In this document: positions 42,200-51,353 of the stretch, piece after piece
Layout: each line of letters begins with the position of its first letter
How positions within the stretch are numbered: the first letter of the stretch is position 1
Source of the DNA: Rhodohalobacter halophilus
GTDB taxonomy: Bacteria; Bacteroidota; Rhodothermia; Balneolales; Balneolaceae
Length of the DNA stretch: 64,000 nucleotides
Assembly: GCF_001715195.1 (NCBI RefSeq)
Contig: NZ_MDWE01000001.1
Span: 62,001 to 126,000, forward strand
Direction: 5' to 3'
The notes under the pieces: model-generated
Database searches by the model: none
Told to the model about the DNA's origin: nothing
The model's input: only the letters and a program-made list of their open reading frames with translations
Translations under genes and position numbers: made by a program

Positions 42200-43060
42200 T
42201 TAGAGCTGCAGGTTTTCACCCAGTTCAAAGTCGAACCAATCCGGTTGATACGAAATAAACCCATTGCCCGGAAAGTTTGTAAGCTCTCCAAAATAGACCT
42301 TATTACCTACCGAGTAGAGGTCTACACGAATAAAGTTGAACTCAGAGGATAATTTTTCTGCTACTTCAATCATCTCATCCAACGTGCCGGGCGGAGTGAT
42401 TGGGTTTTCAGAGTTGGGATAGAGTGATGTAACCGGAAGCAGGTTAAAATTTCGATCGTATAGATTGCGTCGTTGTTTCTCAAACCTCCCGATATCAACC
42501 TGAATCAACGCAACTCTTCCATGAAAACAGAATAATTTGTAATCTTTGGGAATCTCATTGTACTGATTGAGCAGCAGCTCTTCGGCAATTATATCCCGTT
42601 TTGCGTCTTCGTAAACCCACTCTCTGCCAAATTTAGCATAGTTGAACTCTTGCCACTCCCGGGTAATTTGAGCAATCTTCAAGAAATCAACGTTCTGCTT
42701 CCCATCTATGATCTCAATCATTCCGCAGCCGTGATTTGCCTTAAGCACAAACTGATCTGGAAGTGTTTCCCACTCCCGGGCAGTCAAATTTGATGTTTCC
42801 AATACTAAAGGAATCAGATACTCCTCTCCAATTTGATCTTTTACATACTCCCGGACTCTCTTCCGGCTGGCGGCCATTTTTCTTAACGGATTCCTATCAT
42901 AAAGTTTGACGTACTGTATTTTCTCTGTAAATGACTGTGGCGTTTTCAGGTTTAACTTTCTGCCAACATCCAGCCGGTAGCGAATTTTTGCATACTGAAC
43001 ATCACTCAGAATTTTATGTAATCCGCCCCAAAAAAGCTTTCTGAGAAACCATTCTTTCAT
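42200..43060 (-). CDS. TupA-like ATP-grasp protein
   Basis: The 286-residue protein matches TupA-like ATP-grasp enzymes found in teichuronopeptide and capsule clusters. Family features include LNLKTPQSFTEKIQYVKLYDRNPLRKMAASRKRVREYV, FVLKANHGCGMIEI (about 103-116) and the C-terminal FIRVDLYSVGNKVYFGELTNFPGNG. It probably ligates an amino acid or acyl group to a surface polymer using ATP. Its ATG overlaps the stop of the YfhO gene by four bases (ATGA), indicating translational coupling. Confidence 0.88.
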   Translation of the reverse strand: MKEWFLRKLFWGGLHKILSDVQYAKIRYRLDVGRKLNLKTPQSFTEKIQYVKLYDRNPLRKMAASRKRVREYVKDQIGEEYLIPLVLETSNLTAREWETLPDQFVLKANHGCGMIEIIDGKQNVDFLKIAQITREWQEFNYAKFGREWVYEDAKRDIIAEELLLNQYNEIPKDYKLFCFHGRVALIQVDIGRFEKQRRNLYDRNFNLLPVTSLYPNSENPITPPGTLDEMIEVAEKLSSEFNFIRVDLYSVGNKVYFGELTNFPGNGFISYQPDWFDFELGENLQL

Positions 43061-45546
43061 ATCTTTTCAATCTCTTCCGGCGGAGATGAGTCACCGGCTC
43101 TCTTCATTTTCATCAAACCTATTCCAAGCGTAATCAGGAGCAGAATTGTTCCAATTCGAGCCAGCCAGTTACCCGTTTCATACCAAACCGGTTCAATAAT
43201 CATTTCCAATGTGTGCTCACCGGCGGGAATTTCAAATCCCCGGAGTACATAATTTGTTCTGATCACGTCAATCGGTTCTCCATTTAAGGTTGCTTTCCAA
43301 CCTTCGGGATACCAAATTTCACTCAATACCAAAAATCCTTCTGAGTCGGCGGTGATTTCAAGTGAAATTTTGTTGGCATTGTAGTCATTCACTGATACAG
43401 ACCGATTTGCAGAATCGTACTCTATTGACCGAGAGTCTGCAACAAATGCCACCGAATCAGCACTAAAATCTTCTGATATACGTCGCAACAGCTCCGATTG
43501 ATCTGTGAATGATTCAACACGATTCACAAACCAGGCTTTTGGCAATACATCCATATTTTCTAAAACCACGCCATCCTGTCCCCTGTAGGCCACCTCAAAT
43601 CCCGGAATATTAAAAGCACCTTGTGCTGACATATAACGAATATTGAGCATATTCAAGACTCCCTTGTTGATGCCAAACGGGCCGGAGAAAAATGCCTCAT
43701 CAATCAGATCCTGATAGTAGCCAAGTTTTGCACCGGAATAGCCGCCCGCAGATGGATAGAAAAATGCCGGAACCGCATTGTTAAATGGATTATCGAGCAT
43801 CGGTAAAACACGATATTCCCAACCGGCGTCTGTTTCCACCTGATTCTTCAAAAATCGGTCCAGTTCCCGTTCGTTTCTTTGAAGTACATCCGTCCGGTCC
43901 AAACTTTGATCAACCAAAGAACTTTCACTTAAATAACGCTGATCCACGCGAATAAAATCGTAGGCAATGAATATACAAAAGAGCATACCTCCGGTAGAGA
44001 TGGATATTTTCTTCATCCCCATAGCAAACAGAATTCCTATCCCGGCGGCAAAGAAAAATCCAAACCGAAGGGTATCGCCACGCGCTAACTCCTCTCTCTG
44101 CGGAATGAGATCATTCTGAAGATACCTGCTCACCGTTTGGGAAACTCTGGGATCATCTGCTGGAACCTCGTTTTGTGCGGCTACCTGCCGGGAAAGCTGC
44201 TCCCGCTCACCCGGTTTTTCAAACGAAAGAAACTGAAACCCGATCAGCATAACAACCATACCGGTGCCGGCTGCTGCATAAATCGGCTTTTTCCATTGGC
44301 TGGGCTTGTTTTCCCTGATCTTATCCAACAACCACTCCAGTCCAAAAACTGCCGGAACAGAGAAGCAAAACACAGAGATCATCAGCCACATTTCTGGAAC
44401 CCGGAATTTATCAAACAGAGGAAAATAGGCAAACATCAGATTGTTAAGCGTACCAAAATTCTCACCCAGGGAGAAGAGCAAGGTTGCAATACCGGGACCG
44501 AGAAATACCCATTTTAGTTTGTGAGAAGATTTCCAGGCACCTACAACCAGAAAGAGTAGTGTCAAAGCCCCAAAATAGTGCGGACCGCTGGTGAATGTTT
44601 TAGGACCCCAGTATAGCTCCGACCCACCATACGCCCCGGGAATAATCAACGTGAGCAGCTCACCCCACCCTTGCGACCAGGCAAAAGCATAATCTCTGGC
44701 TAACCCCGTATTGCCGGCAAGTTCCGAGCCTCCCCGCATACTGTAGGGGGAATACTCCAGCGTGCTCCAATAGAGCTGAATGGAAATTAAAGTGGCAATA
44801 ATTGCCGCGCCAACCAACCATCCGGTGTGTATCGCAAATGGTTTGATATTTCCTGACCTGATGGCTTTGGAAAGATCGTAAAAGAATAGTGTTAACAGCG
44901 GGAATAGGAAAAAGTAGGTAACCTGAGGGTGATATGCCCGCAAATGAAGAGTAAGCGCCCAAGCAAAGAGAAATGCGGCCAGCCAGGGATTCCATTTAGA
45001 CCTTGTCAGAAGAAAGTATCCGTTATATAGCCACGGAATGTAGATATACGCTAAAAATTTAGCGTTGTGCCCCGCTCCAATAATGATTGGAATATAGGTC
45101 GAAAACCCAATAATAACTGCGCCAAAAACAGCCGACAAGGGTCGTACACCTAAGAGTAAAAACATGAAATAAGCTCCACCGAGCAGAATCCACATCTCGG
45201 CTGCGGGGTAGATAGAGCTCAGAAATTTCAGTAAGGTATTATCAAGGTTACTGATTTGCGGGGGATGGGAAATGGTTGTTGCCGGCATTCCGGAGAACAT
45301 GTTCGTAGCCCAGTGCGCAACTTCGCCAAACTCCTGCTGATGCTGAATCAACGATTCCGCTCCCGCCCTCCACTGAATTACATCATGCCCCATGTACTGC
45401 TGACCGCCAAGAACCGTGGCATGAAACAGAATAACCGGCAGAATAAACAGAAACCCTAAACAGAGCAGATGTTTATTCCGATCAGCCAGTGACTCCCAAA
45501 AACCTTTGTTGGATTGTTTCTTCTGTTTGCTTTTATCAGCAGCCAT
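43057..45546 (-). CDS. YfhO family membrane protein
   Basis: The 829-residue inner-membrane protein has about 12-14 transmembrane helices. A large C-terminal extracytoplasmic region (about 560-790) contains the family signature VLSEIWYPEGWKATLNGEPIDVIRTNYVLRGFEIPAGEHTLEM, and a last helix follows before a short cytosolic tail. YfhO proteins are GT-C-like and implicated in glycosylation of lipoteichoic acid or other envelope polymers. It sits between gatC (51 bp upstream) and the TupA-like gene (4-bp overlap). Confidence 0.92.
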   Translation of the reverse strand: MAADKSKQKKQSNKGFWESLADRNKHLLCLGFLFILPVILFHATVLGGQQYMGHDVIQWRAGAESLIQHQQEFGEVAHWATNMFSGMPATTISHPPQISNLDNTLLKFLSSIYPAAEMWILLGGAYFMFLLLGVRPLSAVFGAVIIGFSTYIPIIIGAGHNAKFLAYIYIPWLYNGYFLLTRSKWNPWLAAFLFAWALTLHLRAYHPQVTYFFLFPLLTLFFYDLSKAIRSGNIKPFAIHTGWLVGAAIIATLISIQLYWSTLEYSPYSMRGGSELAGNTGLARDYAFAWSQGWGELLTLIIPGAYGGSELYWGPKTFTSGPHYFGALTLLFLVVGAWKSSHKLKWVFLGPGIATLLFSLGENFGTLNNLMFAYFPLFDKFRVPEMWLMISVFCFSVPAVFGLEWLLDKIRENKPSQWKKPIYAAAGTGMVVMLIGFQFLSFEKPGEREQLSRQVAAQNEVPADDPRVSQTVSRYLQNDLIPQREELARGDTLRFGFFFAAGIGILFAMGMKKISISTGGMLFCIFIAYDFIRVDQRYLSESSLVDQSLDRTDVLQRNERELDRFLKNQVETDAGWEYRVLPMLDNPFNNAVPAFFYPSAGGYSGAKLGYYQDLIDEAFFSGPFGINKGVLNMLNIRYMSAQGAFNIPGFEVAYRGQDGVVLENMDVLPKAWFVNRVESFTDQSELLRRISEDFSADSVAFVADSRSIEYDSANRSVSVNDYNANKISLEITADSEGFLVLSEIWYPEGWKATLNGEPIDVIRTNYVLRGFEIPAGEHTLEMIIEPVWYETGNWLARIGTILLLITLGIGLMKMKRAGDSSPPEEIEKI

Positions 45547-45597
45547 TAAGTAAAAATGTAGGTTAGAATGGGATGTTCGAGTAAATAAAGCCGGAGC

Positions 45598-45888
45598 TTA
45601 TTCAATTACACGCGGCACACGGAAGTAGTCGGAGTCTGCATCGGGGGCATTTTTAAGTGCCTCCTCATGGTCGAGCGGTGCTCCAGCTTCATCTTTTCTG
45701 AATGAGGAAGAAACAATTTCCGTCACATGCTCCAATGGTTCAACATCGGAGGTATCAAGTTCGTTGAGTGTTTCAATATAGCCGAGAATTTTATTCATAT
45801 CGCCCTTAAGGCGTTCTGCTTCGTCCTCTTTCAGCTGAAGTCGGGCAAGATTAGCAATGTAATATACTTCCTCTTTTGATACAGACAT
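45598..45888 (-). CDS. gatC: Asp-tRNA(Asn)/Glu-tRNA(Gln) amidotransferase subunit C
   Basis: The 96-residue protein has the GatC pattern: VSKEEVYYIANLARLQLKEDEAERLKGDMNKILGYIETLNELDTSDVEPLEHV, and ends DYFRVPRVIE. It stabilises the GatA-GatB complex that converts mischarged tRNAs to Gln- or Asn-tRNA. gatA and gatB are not in the window. It precedes YfhO on the same strand. Confidence 0.96.
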   Translation of the reverse strand: MSVSKEEVYYIANLARLQLKEDEAERLKGDMNKILGYIETLNELDTSDVEPLEHVTEIVSSSFRKDEAGAPLDHEEALKNAPDADSDYFRVPRVIE

Positions 45889-46076
45889 GTTTCCTTATTT
45901 ATCGGTGAATCAAATTTTCTTCGGTTTAAGGTAAGAAATCCTTCAGAAAAGCATAAGCCATCCGGCAAATCAATTTTTCAAACTATGTTGACCTCTGTTT
46001 CATAGAAATTCAAATCTCTTGCAATCCCCTCACGTTTTTACTTGATTACAAATATACAGTCATAAATCTATCTATT

Positions 46077-46568
46077 ATGCTAGTCGGAATCTGTTCAGAT
46101 ACACACGATCACGTAAACAATATTCAAAAAGCGGTTCAAAAGTTTAAAGAGCTGAACGTTTCAAAAGTGATCCATGCAGGAGACTACTGCAGCCCATTCA
46201 CCATTCCTCTGTTTAGCGGGCTTGATCTACACGGAATTTTCGGTAACAATGACGGCGATAAGTTTCTGTTGATGAAGAAGTTTGAGGAGATTGGAGGAAC
46301 GCTTCATGGAGAGTTTTTTTCATTCGAAGATGATAAATTAAAGTTTGCTGTCTATCATGGCACCTACCCCGAAATTACCGATAGCCTGGAAAATTGCGGG
46401 AAGTATGATGTTGTCATCTCCGGCCATACGCATCAGGCAAAAGTTGGCACAGCCGGCGATACGGTTACCATTAATCCGGGAAGCGTAAATGGATTTGACC
46501 AGGATCCCTTAGTTGCCATTTTTGACACGCTTACCAAACAGGTAAAATTTGTTGAGTTAAACGATTAA
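46077..46568 (+). CDS. YfcE/MJ0936-type metallophosphoesterase
   Basis: The 163-residue calcineurin-like phosphoesterase has the metal-site residues Asp8 and His10 in SDTHDH, Asp36 in HAGDYCSP, Asn58 in GNNDGD, His94 in VYHGTYP, and His117/His119 in SGHTHQ. The INPGSVNG end is typical of the YfcE group. It is a cytoplasmic phosphodiesterase with a broad or unknown natural substrate. It converges on the isocitrate-type dehydrogenase gene. Confidence 0.95.
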   Translation: MLVGICSDTHDHVNNIQKAVQKFKELNVSKVIHAGDYCSPFTIPLFSGLDLHGIFGNNDGDKFLLMKKFEEIGGTLHGEFFSFEDDKLKFAVYHGTYPEITDSLENCGKYDVVISGHTHQAKVGTAGDTVTINPGSVNGFDQDPLVAIFDTLTKQVKFVELND

Positions 46569-46574
46569 AAACAG

Positions 46575-46604
46575 AAAAGGCTGTATGTTTCCACACAGCC
46601 TTTT
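46575..46604. terminator. Bidirectional terminator
   Basis: A 10-bp perfect stem AAAAGGCTGT (46575-46584) with ACAGCCTTTT (46595-46604) has a 10-nt loop, between the converging phosphoesterase (+) and dehydrogenase (-) genes. Confidence 0.88.
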
Positions 46605-46628
46605 ATACATTTGGATCAAATGTTGAGT

Positions 46629-47639
46629 TTAATCTCGCAGCAGTTTACAGATCGCTTCAGTGTAGCTTTCTGTATTGCCTTCGCCACCGATGTCTTCTGT
46701 ACATTCTTTTTTATGCTCCTGAAGAACGGTGTACACTGCAGAGCGGATCTTTTCAGCCAGTCTGTCTTCGCCCAGATACTCCAGCATCATCAGAGCCGAA
46801 AAGAGGAGCGCTGTCGGGTTTGCCATACCTTTACCTGCAATGTCCGGGGCTGAACCGTGAACCGCTTCAAACATAGCGGCATCATCACTGATATTTGCAG
46901 CACCGGTTACACCCAAACCTCCAACAAGCCCTGAAGCAAGGTCAGAAAGGATATCACCGAATAGATTTGTGGTCACAATCACATCAAACTGTTGTGGGCG
47001 CAGAACCATCTGCATGGCCATGTTGTCAACAATCAGATCTTGAAATTCGATGTCCGGATAATCCCGAGCAATCTCTTTTCCAATCTTCAAAAACAGACCG
47101 GTTGTAAATTTCAGGATATTGGCTTTGTGAACCAGGCTTACTTTCTTTCTGCCTCGCTTTTTCGCGTATTCAAAAGCTGAACGAATAATTTTTTCACTTG
47201 CTTCCCGGGTTACGACCGCAATTCCCTCAGCATGCTTCTCATCGTCACCAATCCAGTGCTCTTTACCGATGTAGAGCCCCTCAGTATTCTCCCTGAAGAG
47301 CACCAAATCCACATCACGGAAAGGCGTGTCGATGTTCGGAAGCGACCGGGCCGGCCGTATATTGCTATAGAGGTTAAACTTCTGGCGCAAAGCTACATTT
47401 ATGGATCTAAATCCTGCACCGACCGGAGTGGTAAGCGGACCTTTTAATGCAATTCGATGCTTTTTAATTGCATCGATCGTCTCTTCCGGCAGAGGAGTAC
47501 CCAATTCATCATTTGCTCCCGCACCGGCTTTGCACTCAATCCAGTTGATATCTGCACCGGCGGTATCTAAAATTTTAGTTACAGAATCCGTAATCTCTTT
47601 TCCAATTCCGTCTCCCGGAATCAATACAACATTATACAT
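46629..47639 (-). CDS. NAD-dependent isocitrate/isopropylmalate-family dehydrogenase
   Basis: The 336-residue decarboxylating dehydrogenase has the family motifs [40 protein letters not shown] (substrate arginines), [13 protein letters not shown] and [19 protein letters not shown]. The length and ENTEGLYIG loop favour short NAD-type isocitrate dehydrogenase over 3-isopropylmalate dehydrogenase, and no leu genes are adjacent. Homoisocitrate dehydrogenase is possible but less likely because lysA indicates the diaminopimelate route for lysine. The tsaD gene is 79 bp upstream on the same strand. Confidence 0.88.
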   Translation of the reverse strand: MYNVVLIPGDGIGKEITDSVTKILDTAGADINWIECKAGAGANDELGTPLPEETIDAIKKHRIALKGPLTTPVGAGFRSINVALRQKFNLYSNIRPARSLPNIDTPFRDVDLVLFRENTEGLYIGKEHWIGDDEKHAEGIAVVTREASEKIIRSAFEYAKKRGRKKVSLVHKANILKFTTGLFLKIGKEIARDYPDIEFQDLIVDNMAMQMVLRPQQFDVIVTTNLFGDILSDLASGLVGGLGVTGAANISDDAAMFEAVHGSAPDIAGKGMANPTALLFSALMMLEYLGEDRLAEKIRSAVYTVLQEHKKECTEDIGGEGNTESYTEAICKLLRD

Positions 47640-47718
47640 ATAGCAATCAGTTATGGTGTTGAACTTTATTTCGACTGAAGATAGGGATTTTAAGACTCGA
47701 ATGTGAGTGATTTACGCT

Positions 47719-48705
47719 CTATCCCACTCTTGAGAATGGTTTAAGGCTTAGATCATCAAACACTCCCTCACGTGCTTTTAGGGCTCCGGTAACAGCAATC
47801 ATCGCTGCATTATCCGTACAATACTCCAGTGCGGGTATCATGACGTTCAAGCCCCTTTTTTCAGACAACTTATTCATCTTTTTTCTAAGCATGGAGTTTG
47901 CTGATACCCCGCCCGCGAGCATAACATGCTCTACATCTTTCTTCTTAACGGCACGTCGAAGTTTTGCAACCAGCACATCTGTAATTGCCGCCGATACACT
48001 TGCACAAATATCATTCAAATTTTGTTGAACAAACTCTTCTCCTTTCTCCTGCGTGTAGTACAGAACGCTCGTTTTTAATCCTGAAAAACTGAAATCCAGA
48101 CCTTTATTAATCATTGAGCGTGGAAAATCGTGAAATTCGGGGTTTCCCTCCTTTGCCAGCATATCAACAACAGGACCCGCCGGATATGGCAGCCCCAGAA
48201 TTTTACCAATCTTGTCGAATGCCTCTCCAGCTGCATCATCTCTGGTTTCACCAAGCACTTCATGATGAAAAGCCTTTTTTACATAAACAAGCCGAGTGTG
48301 TCCGCCCGATACAATCAAGCCGACAAATGGATACACCTCATTGTGTTCAATGAAATTGGCGTAAAGATGAGCGTCGATATGATTAACACCAATTATCGGT
48401 TTTTGATAGGTGAGAGCCAGCCCTTTGGCAAAACTGAGCCCCACCAGAAGTGACCCGATTAATCCCGGCCCCTGTGCAACGGCTATCACATCCACCTCAT
48501 TCATCGATATTTCAGCTTCAACCAGTGCCTGCTGCACTGTTTTCCAAATCGTTTTATGATGCGCCCTGGATGCCAGTTCCGGCACTACCCCTCCGAACTG
48601 TTCGTGAATGGATTGTGAGGCGATAATATTTGAAAGAATCTCACCGTCTTTCCAAACAGCTGCTGCTGTTTCATCGCAGGAAGATTCTATTCCGAGTACA
48701 TTCAT
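47719..48705 (-). CDS. tsaD: tRNA N6-threonylcarbamoyladenosine transferase TsaD
   Basis: The 328-residue ASKHA-family protein installs threonylcarbamoyl on A37 of ANN-decoding tRNAs. It has the start VLGIESSCDETAAAV, metal-binding His109 and His113 in NHIDAHLYA, and VMLAGGVSANSMLRKKM near the C-terminus. Length is normal. Confidence 0.97.
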   Translation of the reverse strand: MNVLGIESSCDETAAAVWKDGEILSNIIASQSIHEQFGGVVPELASRAHHKTIWKTVQQALVEAEISMNEVDVIAVAQGPGLIGSLLVGLSFAKGLALTYQKPIIGVNHIDAHLYANFIEHNEVYPFVGLIVSGGHTRLVYVKKAFHHEVLGETRDDAAGEAFDKIGKILGLPYPAGPVVDMLAKEGNPEFHDFPRSMINKGLDFSFSGLKTSVLYYTQEKGEEFVQQNLNDICASVSAAITDVLVAKLRRAVKKKDVEHVMLAGGVSANSMLRKKMNKLSEKRGLNVMIPALEYCTDNAAMIAVTGALKAREGVFDDLSLKPFSRVG

Positions 48706-48776
48706 TTAAGCCTGTATTGTTTTTAAACCGTCTGTTTCTACAGTCTCAAATATACGATTAAATCTAACCGGGATAT

Positions 48777-48809
48777 AAAAAAAGCCCGCCTCCAACAGAA
48801 GCGGGCTTT
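48777..48809 (-). terminator. Rho-independent terminator of dnaK
   Basis: A 9-bp perfect stem AAAGCCCGC (48781-48789) with GCGGGCTTT (48801-48809) has an 11-nt loop. Read on the minus strand it is followed by T7. It lies 29 bp beyond the dnaK stop. Confidence 0.9.
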
Positions 48810-48837
48810 CAATGATCTGTTTATGAATCAAAGAAAT

Positions 48838-50766
48838 TTACTTTTTCTCATCATCATCTTCATCAACTACTTCGAAGTCTGCATCTACGGCATCATCGCC
48901 TTCGGCTGACTCTTCAGCATCAGCAGCACCGTCTTGAGCAGCTCCACCGGCTTGCTGTTCAGCTTCTGCGGCTTGATAAATCTCCTGGGAAGCTGCAGCC
49001 CAAACTTGATTCAGTTCTTCGATAGCGGGTTCAATTTCATCCACTTTCTCCTCTTTATGGAGCTCTTCCAGCTTGTTGAGCGCACCTTCGATCTTACTCT
49101 TATTCTCATCAGAGATCTTATCTTTGTGCTCATCCAGCTGCTTCTTGGTAGAGAAGATCAGAGAGTCTGCCTTATTGAGAGTTTCAATTCGCTCACGCAC
49201 TTTTTTATCCTCTTCTGCGTGCTCTTCGGCAGCGTTCTTCATCTTTTCAATCTCCTCCTCGCTCAATCCGGAAGATGATTCAATTCGGATACTCTGCTCT
49301 TTACCGGTGCCTTTATCCTTCGCGCTTACATTTAACACACCGTTGGCGTCAATATCGAATGTTACCTCAATTTGAGGTACACCGCGTGGTGCCGGCGGGA
49401 TACCGTCCAGGTGGAACCGGCCGAGTGTGCGGTTATCTTTAGCCTGAGCACGTTCACCCTGAAGAATATGAATCTCCACACTGCTTTGATTATCTGCAGC
49501 CGTTGAGAATGTCTCTTTCTTGCTTGTCGGAATTGTCGTATTTGCTTCAATCAATTTGGTCATTACACCGCCAAGAGTTTCAATACCGAGCGTAAGTGGT
49601 GTAACGTCGAGGAGCACAACATCGTCCACGTCTCCGGTCAGAACTCCACCCTGAATTGCAGCACCTACGGCCACAACTTCATCCGGATTCACACCTTTAC
49701 TTGGATCTTTTCCAAAGAACTCCTTCACCACTTCCTGAATCTTTGGAATACGTGTTGAACCACCTACAAGAATGACCTGATCGATCTCATTCTTGGATAT
49801 TCCGGCATCTTTCAGCGCTTTTTCACACGGTTTGATGGTTCTCTTCACCAGATCATCCACCAGTTGCTCAAACTTAGAGCGGGTAATGTCAATATTCAGG
49901 TGCTTTGGACCGGAATCAGTTGCGGTGATAAATGGAAGGTTCACATTTGTTTTCTGTGAACTTGAAAGTTCAATCTTGGCTTTTTCGGCAGCATCTTTTA
50001 GTCGCTGCATTGCCATCGGATCTTTTCGCAGATCAATGCCTTCATCTTTCTTAAACTCATCAGCCAGGAAGTTAATCAAACGCTGGTCAAAGTCGTCACC
50101 ACCCAGGTGAGTATCGCCACTGGTTGATTTCACTTCAAATACACCGTCGCCAAGATCGAGAACGGAAACGTCGAATGTACCTCCACCAAGGTCATAAACA
50201 ATAATCGTCTGATCGTCATCTTTCTTGTCAAGGCCGTACGCCAGCGATGCAGCCGTTGGCTCATTAATAATTCGCTTCACATCTAATCCGGCAATTTTTC
50301 CGGCTTCCTGTGTTGCTTTACGCTGTGCATCGTTAAAGTATGCCGGTACGGTAACAACCGCTTCTTTCACTTCTTCGCCGAGATACTCTTCAGCTGTCTG
50401 CTTCATTTTTTGCAGAACCATTGCAGAAATCTCCTGCGGTGCATACTTGCGGTCATCAATCTCCACACGGGCGGTTCCGTCATCACCCTTTACCACCTTG
50501 TAGGAAACCTGCCCAATTTCATCTTTCACTTCGTTGAACATGCGTCCCATAAAGCGTTTGATAGATGAAACGGTTTTTTCCGGATTGGTAATTGCCTGTC
50601 GTTTTGCAGGCGCACCAACCAGGCGCTCTCCGTCTTTTGAAAATGCAACCACAGACGGTGTTGTTCGTCCACCCTCTGAGTTTTGAATGACAACAGGCTC
50701 TCCGCCTTCCATAACGGAAACGCATGAGTTTGTTGTACCTAAGTCAATTCCTATAATCTTACCCAT
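48838..50766 (-). CDS. dnaK: Chaperone protein DnaK (Hsp70)
   Basis: The 642-residue Hsp70 shows [49 protein letters not shown], the linker [15 protein letters not shown] and a glutamine/alanine-rich tail ending in an acidic DDDEKK. It folds proteins with DnaJ and GrpE, whose genes are not here. An Hsp20 gene lies 39 bp upstream on the same strand, giving a heat-shock pair. Confidence 0.98.
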   Translation of the reverse strand: MGKIIGIDLGTTNSCVSVMEGGEPVVIQNSEGGRTTPSVVAFSKDGERLVGAPAKRQAITNPEKTVSSIKRFMGRMFNEVKDEIGQVSYKVVKGDDGTARVEIDDRKYAPQEISAMVLQKMKQTAEEYLGEEVKEAVVTVPAYFNDAQRKATQEAGKIAGLDVKRIINEPTAASLAYGLDKKDDDQTIIVYDLGGGTFDVSVLDLGDGVFEVKSTSGDTHLGGDDFDQRLINFLADEFKKDEGIDLRKDPMAMQRLKDAAEKAKIELSSSQKTNVNLPFITATDSGPKHLNIDITRSKFEQLVDDLVKRTIKPCEKALKDAGISKNEIDQVILVGGSTRIPKIQEVVKEFFGKDPSKGVNPDEVVAVGAAIQGGVLTGDVDDVVLLDVTPLTLGIETLGGVMTKLIEANTTIPTSKKETFSTAADNQSSVEIHILQGERAQAKDNRTLGRFHLDGIPPAPRGVPQIEVTFDIDANGVLNVSAKDKGTGKEQSIRIESSSGLSEEEIEKMKNAAEEHAEEDKKVRERIETLNKADSLIFSTKKQLDEHKDKISDENKSKIEGALNKLEELHKEEKVDEIEPAIEELNQVWAAASQEIYQAAEAEQQAGGAAQDGAADAEESAEGDDAVDADFEVVDEDDDEKK

Positions 50767-50805
50767 AATATTAACCTCGTTTTACTTTTTATTCTAATAA
50801 ACTGT

Positions 50806-51234
50806 TTAATTGATTGGAATGGACTGGCTGTCGCCGTCTTCTTCCGAAACTGTTTTTGAAACGGTAATCCTGAGCACCCCATCATTAAATTCCGCCTGAA
50901 CCGATTTGGGATCGGCACCTTCAGGCAGAGCAAATGCACGAGAAAAAGAACCCTGTTTTCGCTCACTTCTCACCAGTTTTTCATGATCTTCAAGAAACAA
51001 CTCCCGATCGCCACTTACGGTAATAACTCCATTTTTCATCGTGATGGAGATCTGTTCCTTCTTCATTCCGGGCAGATCAAGGATTAACGAGAACTGTTTC
51101 TCACTTTCAACCACATCACATTTTGGCTGAAAGTTGGAAGCCCCTTGCACGGGCACCGCTCGCTCTACGAGCTGCTGAATATCTCGTCCTAATTTTGAGA
51201 GTTGTTTTTCCAAATCAATACTGAAGTTGCTCAT
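50806..51234 (-). CDS. Hsp20/alpha-crystallin small heat-shock protein
   Basis: The 142-residue protein has an alpha-crystallin domain at about 38-135, with FSLILDLPGMKKEQISITMKNGVITVSGDREL and the closing signature LPEGADPKSVQAEFNDGVLRITV. It is an ATP-independent holdase. It precedes dnaK in the same direction with a 39-bp gap, so the two are likely co-induced. Confidence 0.95.
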   Translation of the reverse strand: MSNFSIDLEKQLSKLGRDIQQLVERAVPVQGASNFQPKCDVVESEKQFSLILDLPGMKKEQISITMKNGVITVSGDRELFLEDHEKLVRSERKQGSFSRAFALPEGADPKSVQAEFNDGVLRITVSKTVSEEDGDSQSIPIN

Positions 51235-51267
51235 GGTAATTTCAATTTTACCTGTATATGAGCAACC

Positions 51268-51296
51268 TCAATGCCAAGTTTACCCCAAGGCATTGA
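51268..51296. promoter_or_regulatory. Inverted repeat upstream of hsp20-dnaK, possible operator
   Basis: TCAATGCC (51268-51275) and GGCATTGA (51289-51296) form a perfect 8-bp inverted repeat with a 13-bp spacer, beginning 34 bp upstream of the hsp20 ATG. It is not the CIRCE sequence. It could be a heat-shock operator or a weak 3' hairpin of aroA, which ends 58 bp away. Confidence 0.35.
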
Positions 51297-51353
51297 TCAC
51301 TGACGTATTGACATGCAGACGAGAGGTTTAGTAAGGCGTTGCCAAATTGACAA

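Noticed and set aside
46629-47639. Assigning leuB
   Set aside because: No leuA, leuC or leuD genes are adjacent and the ENTEGLYIG loop fits NAD-type isocitrate dehydrogenase better.
51268-51296. CIRCE element for HrcA
   Set aside because: The arms do not match the CIRCE consensus TTAGCACTC-N9-GAGTGCTAA.
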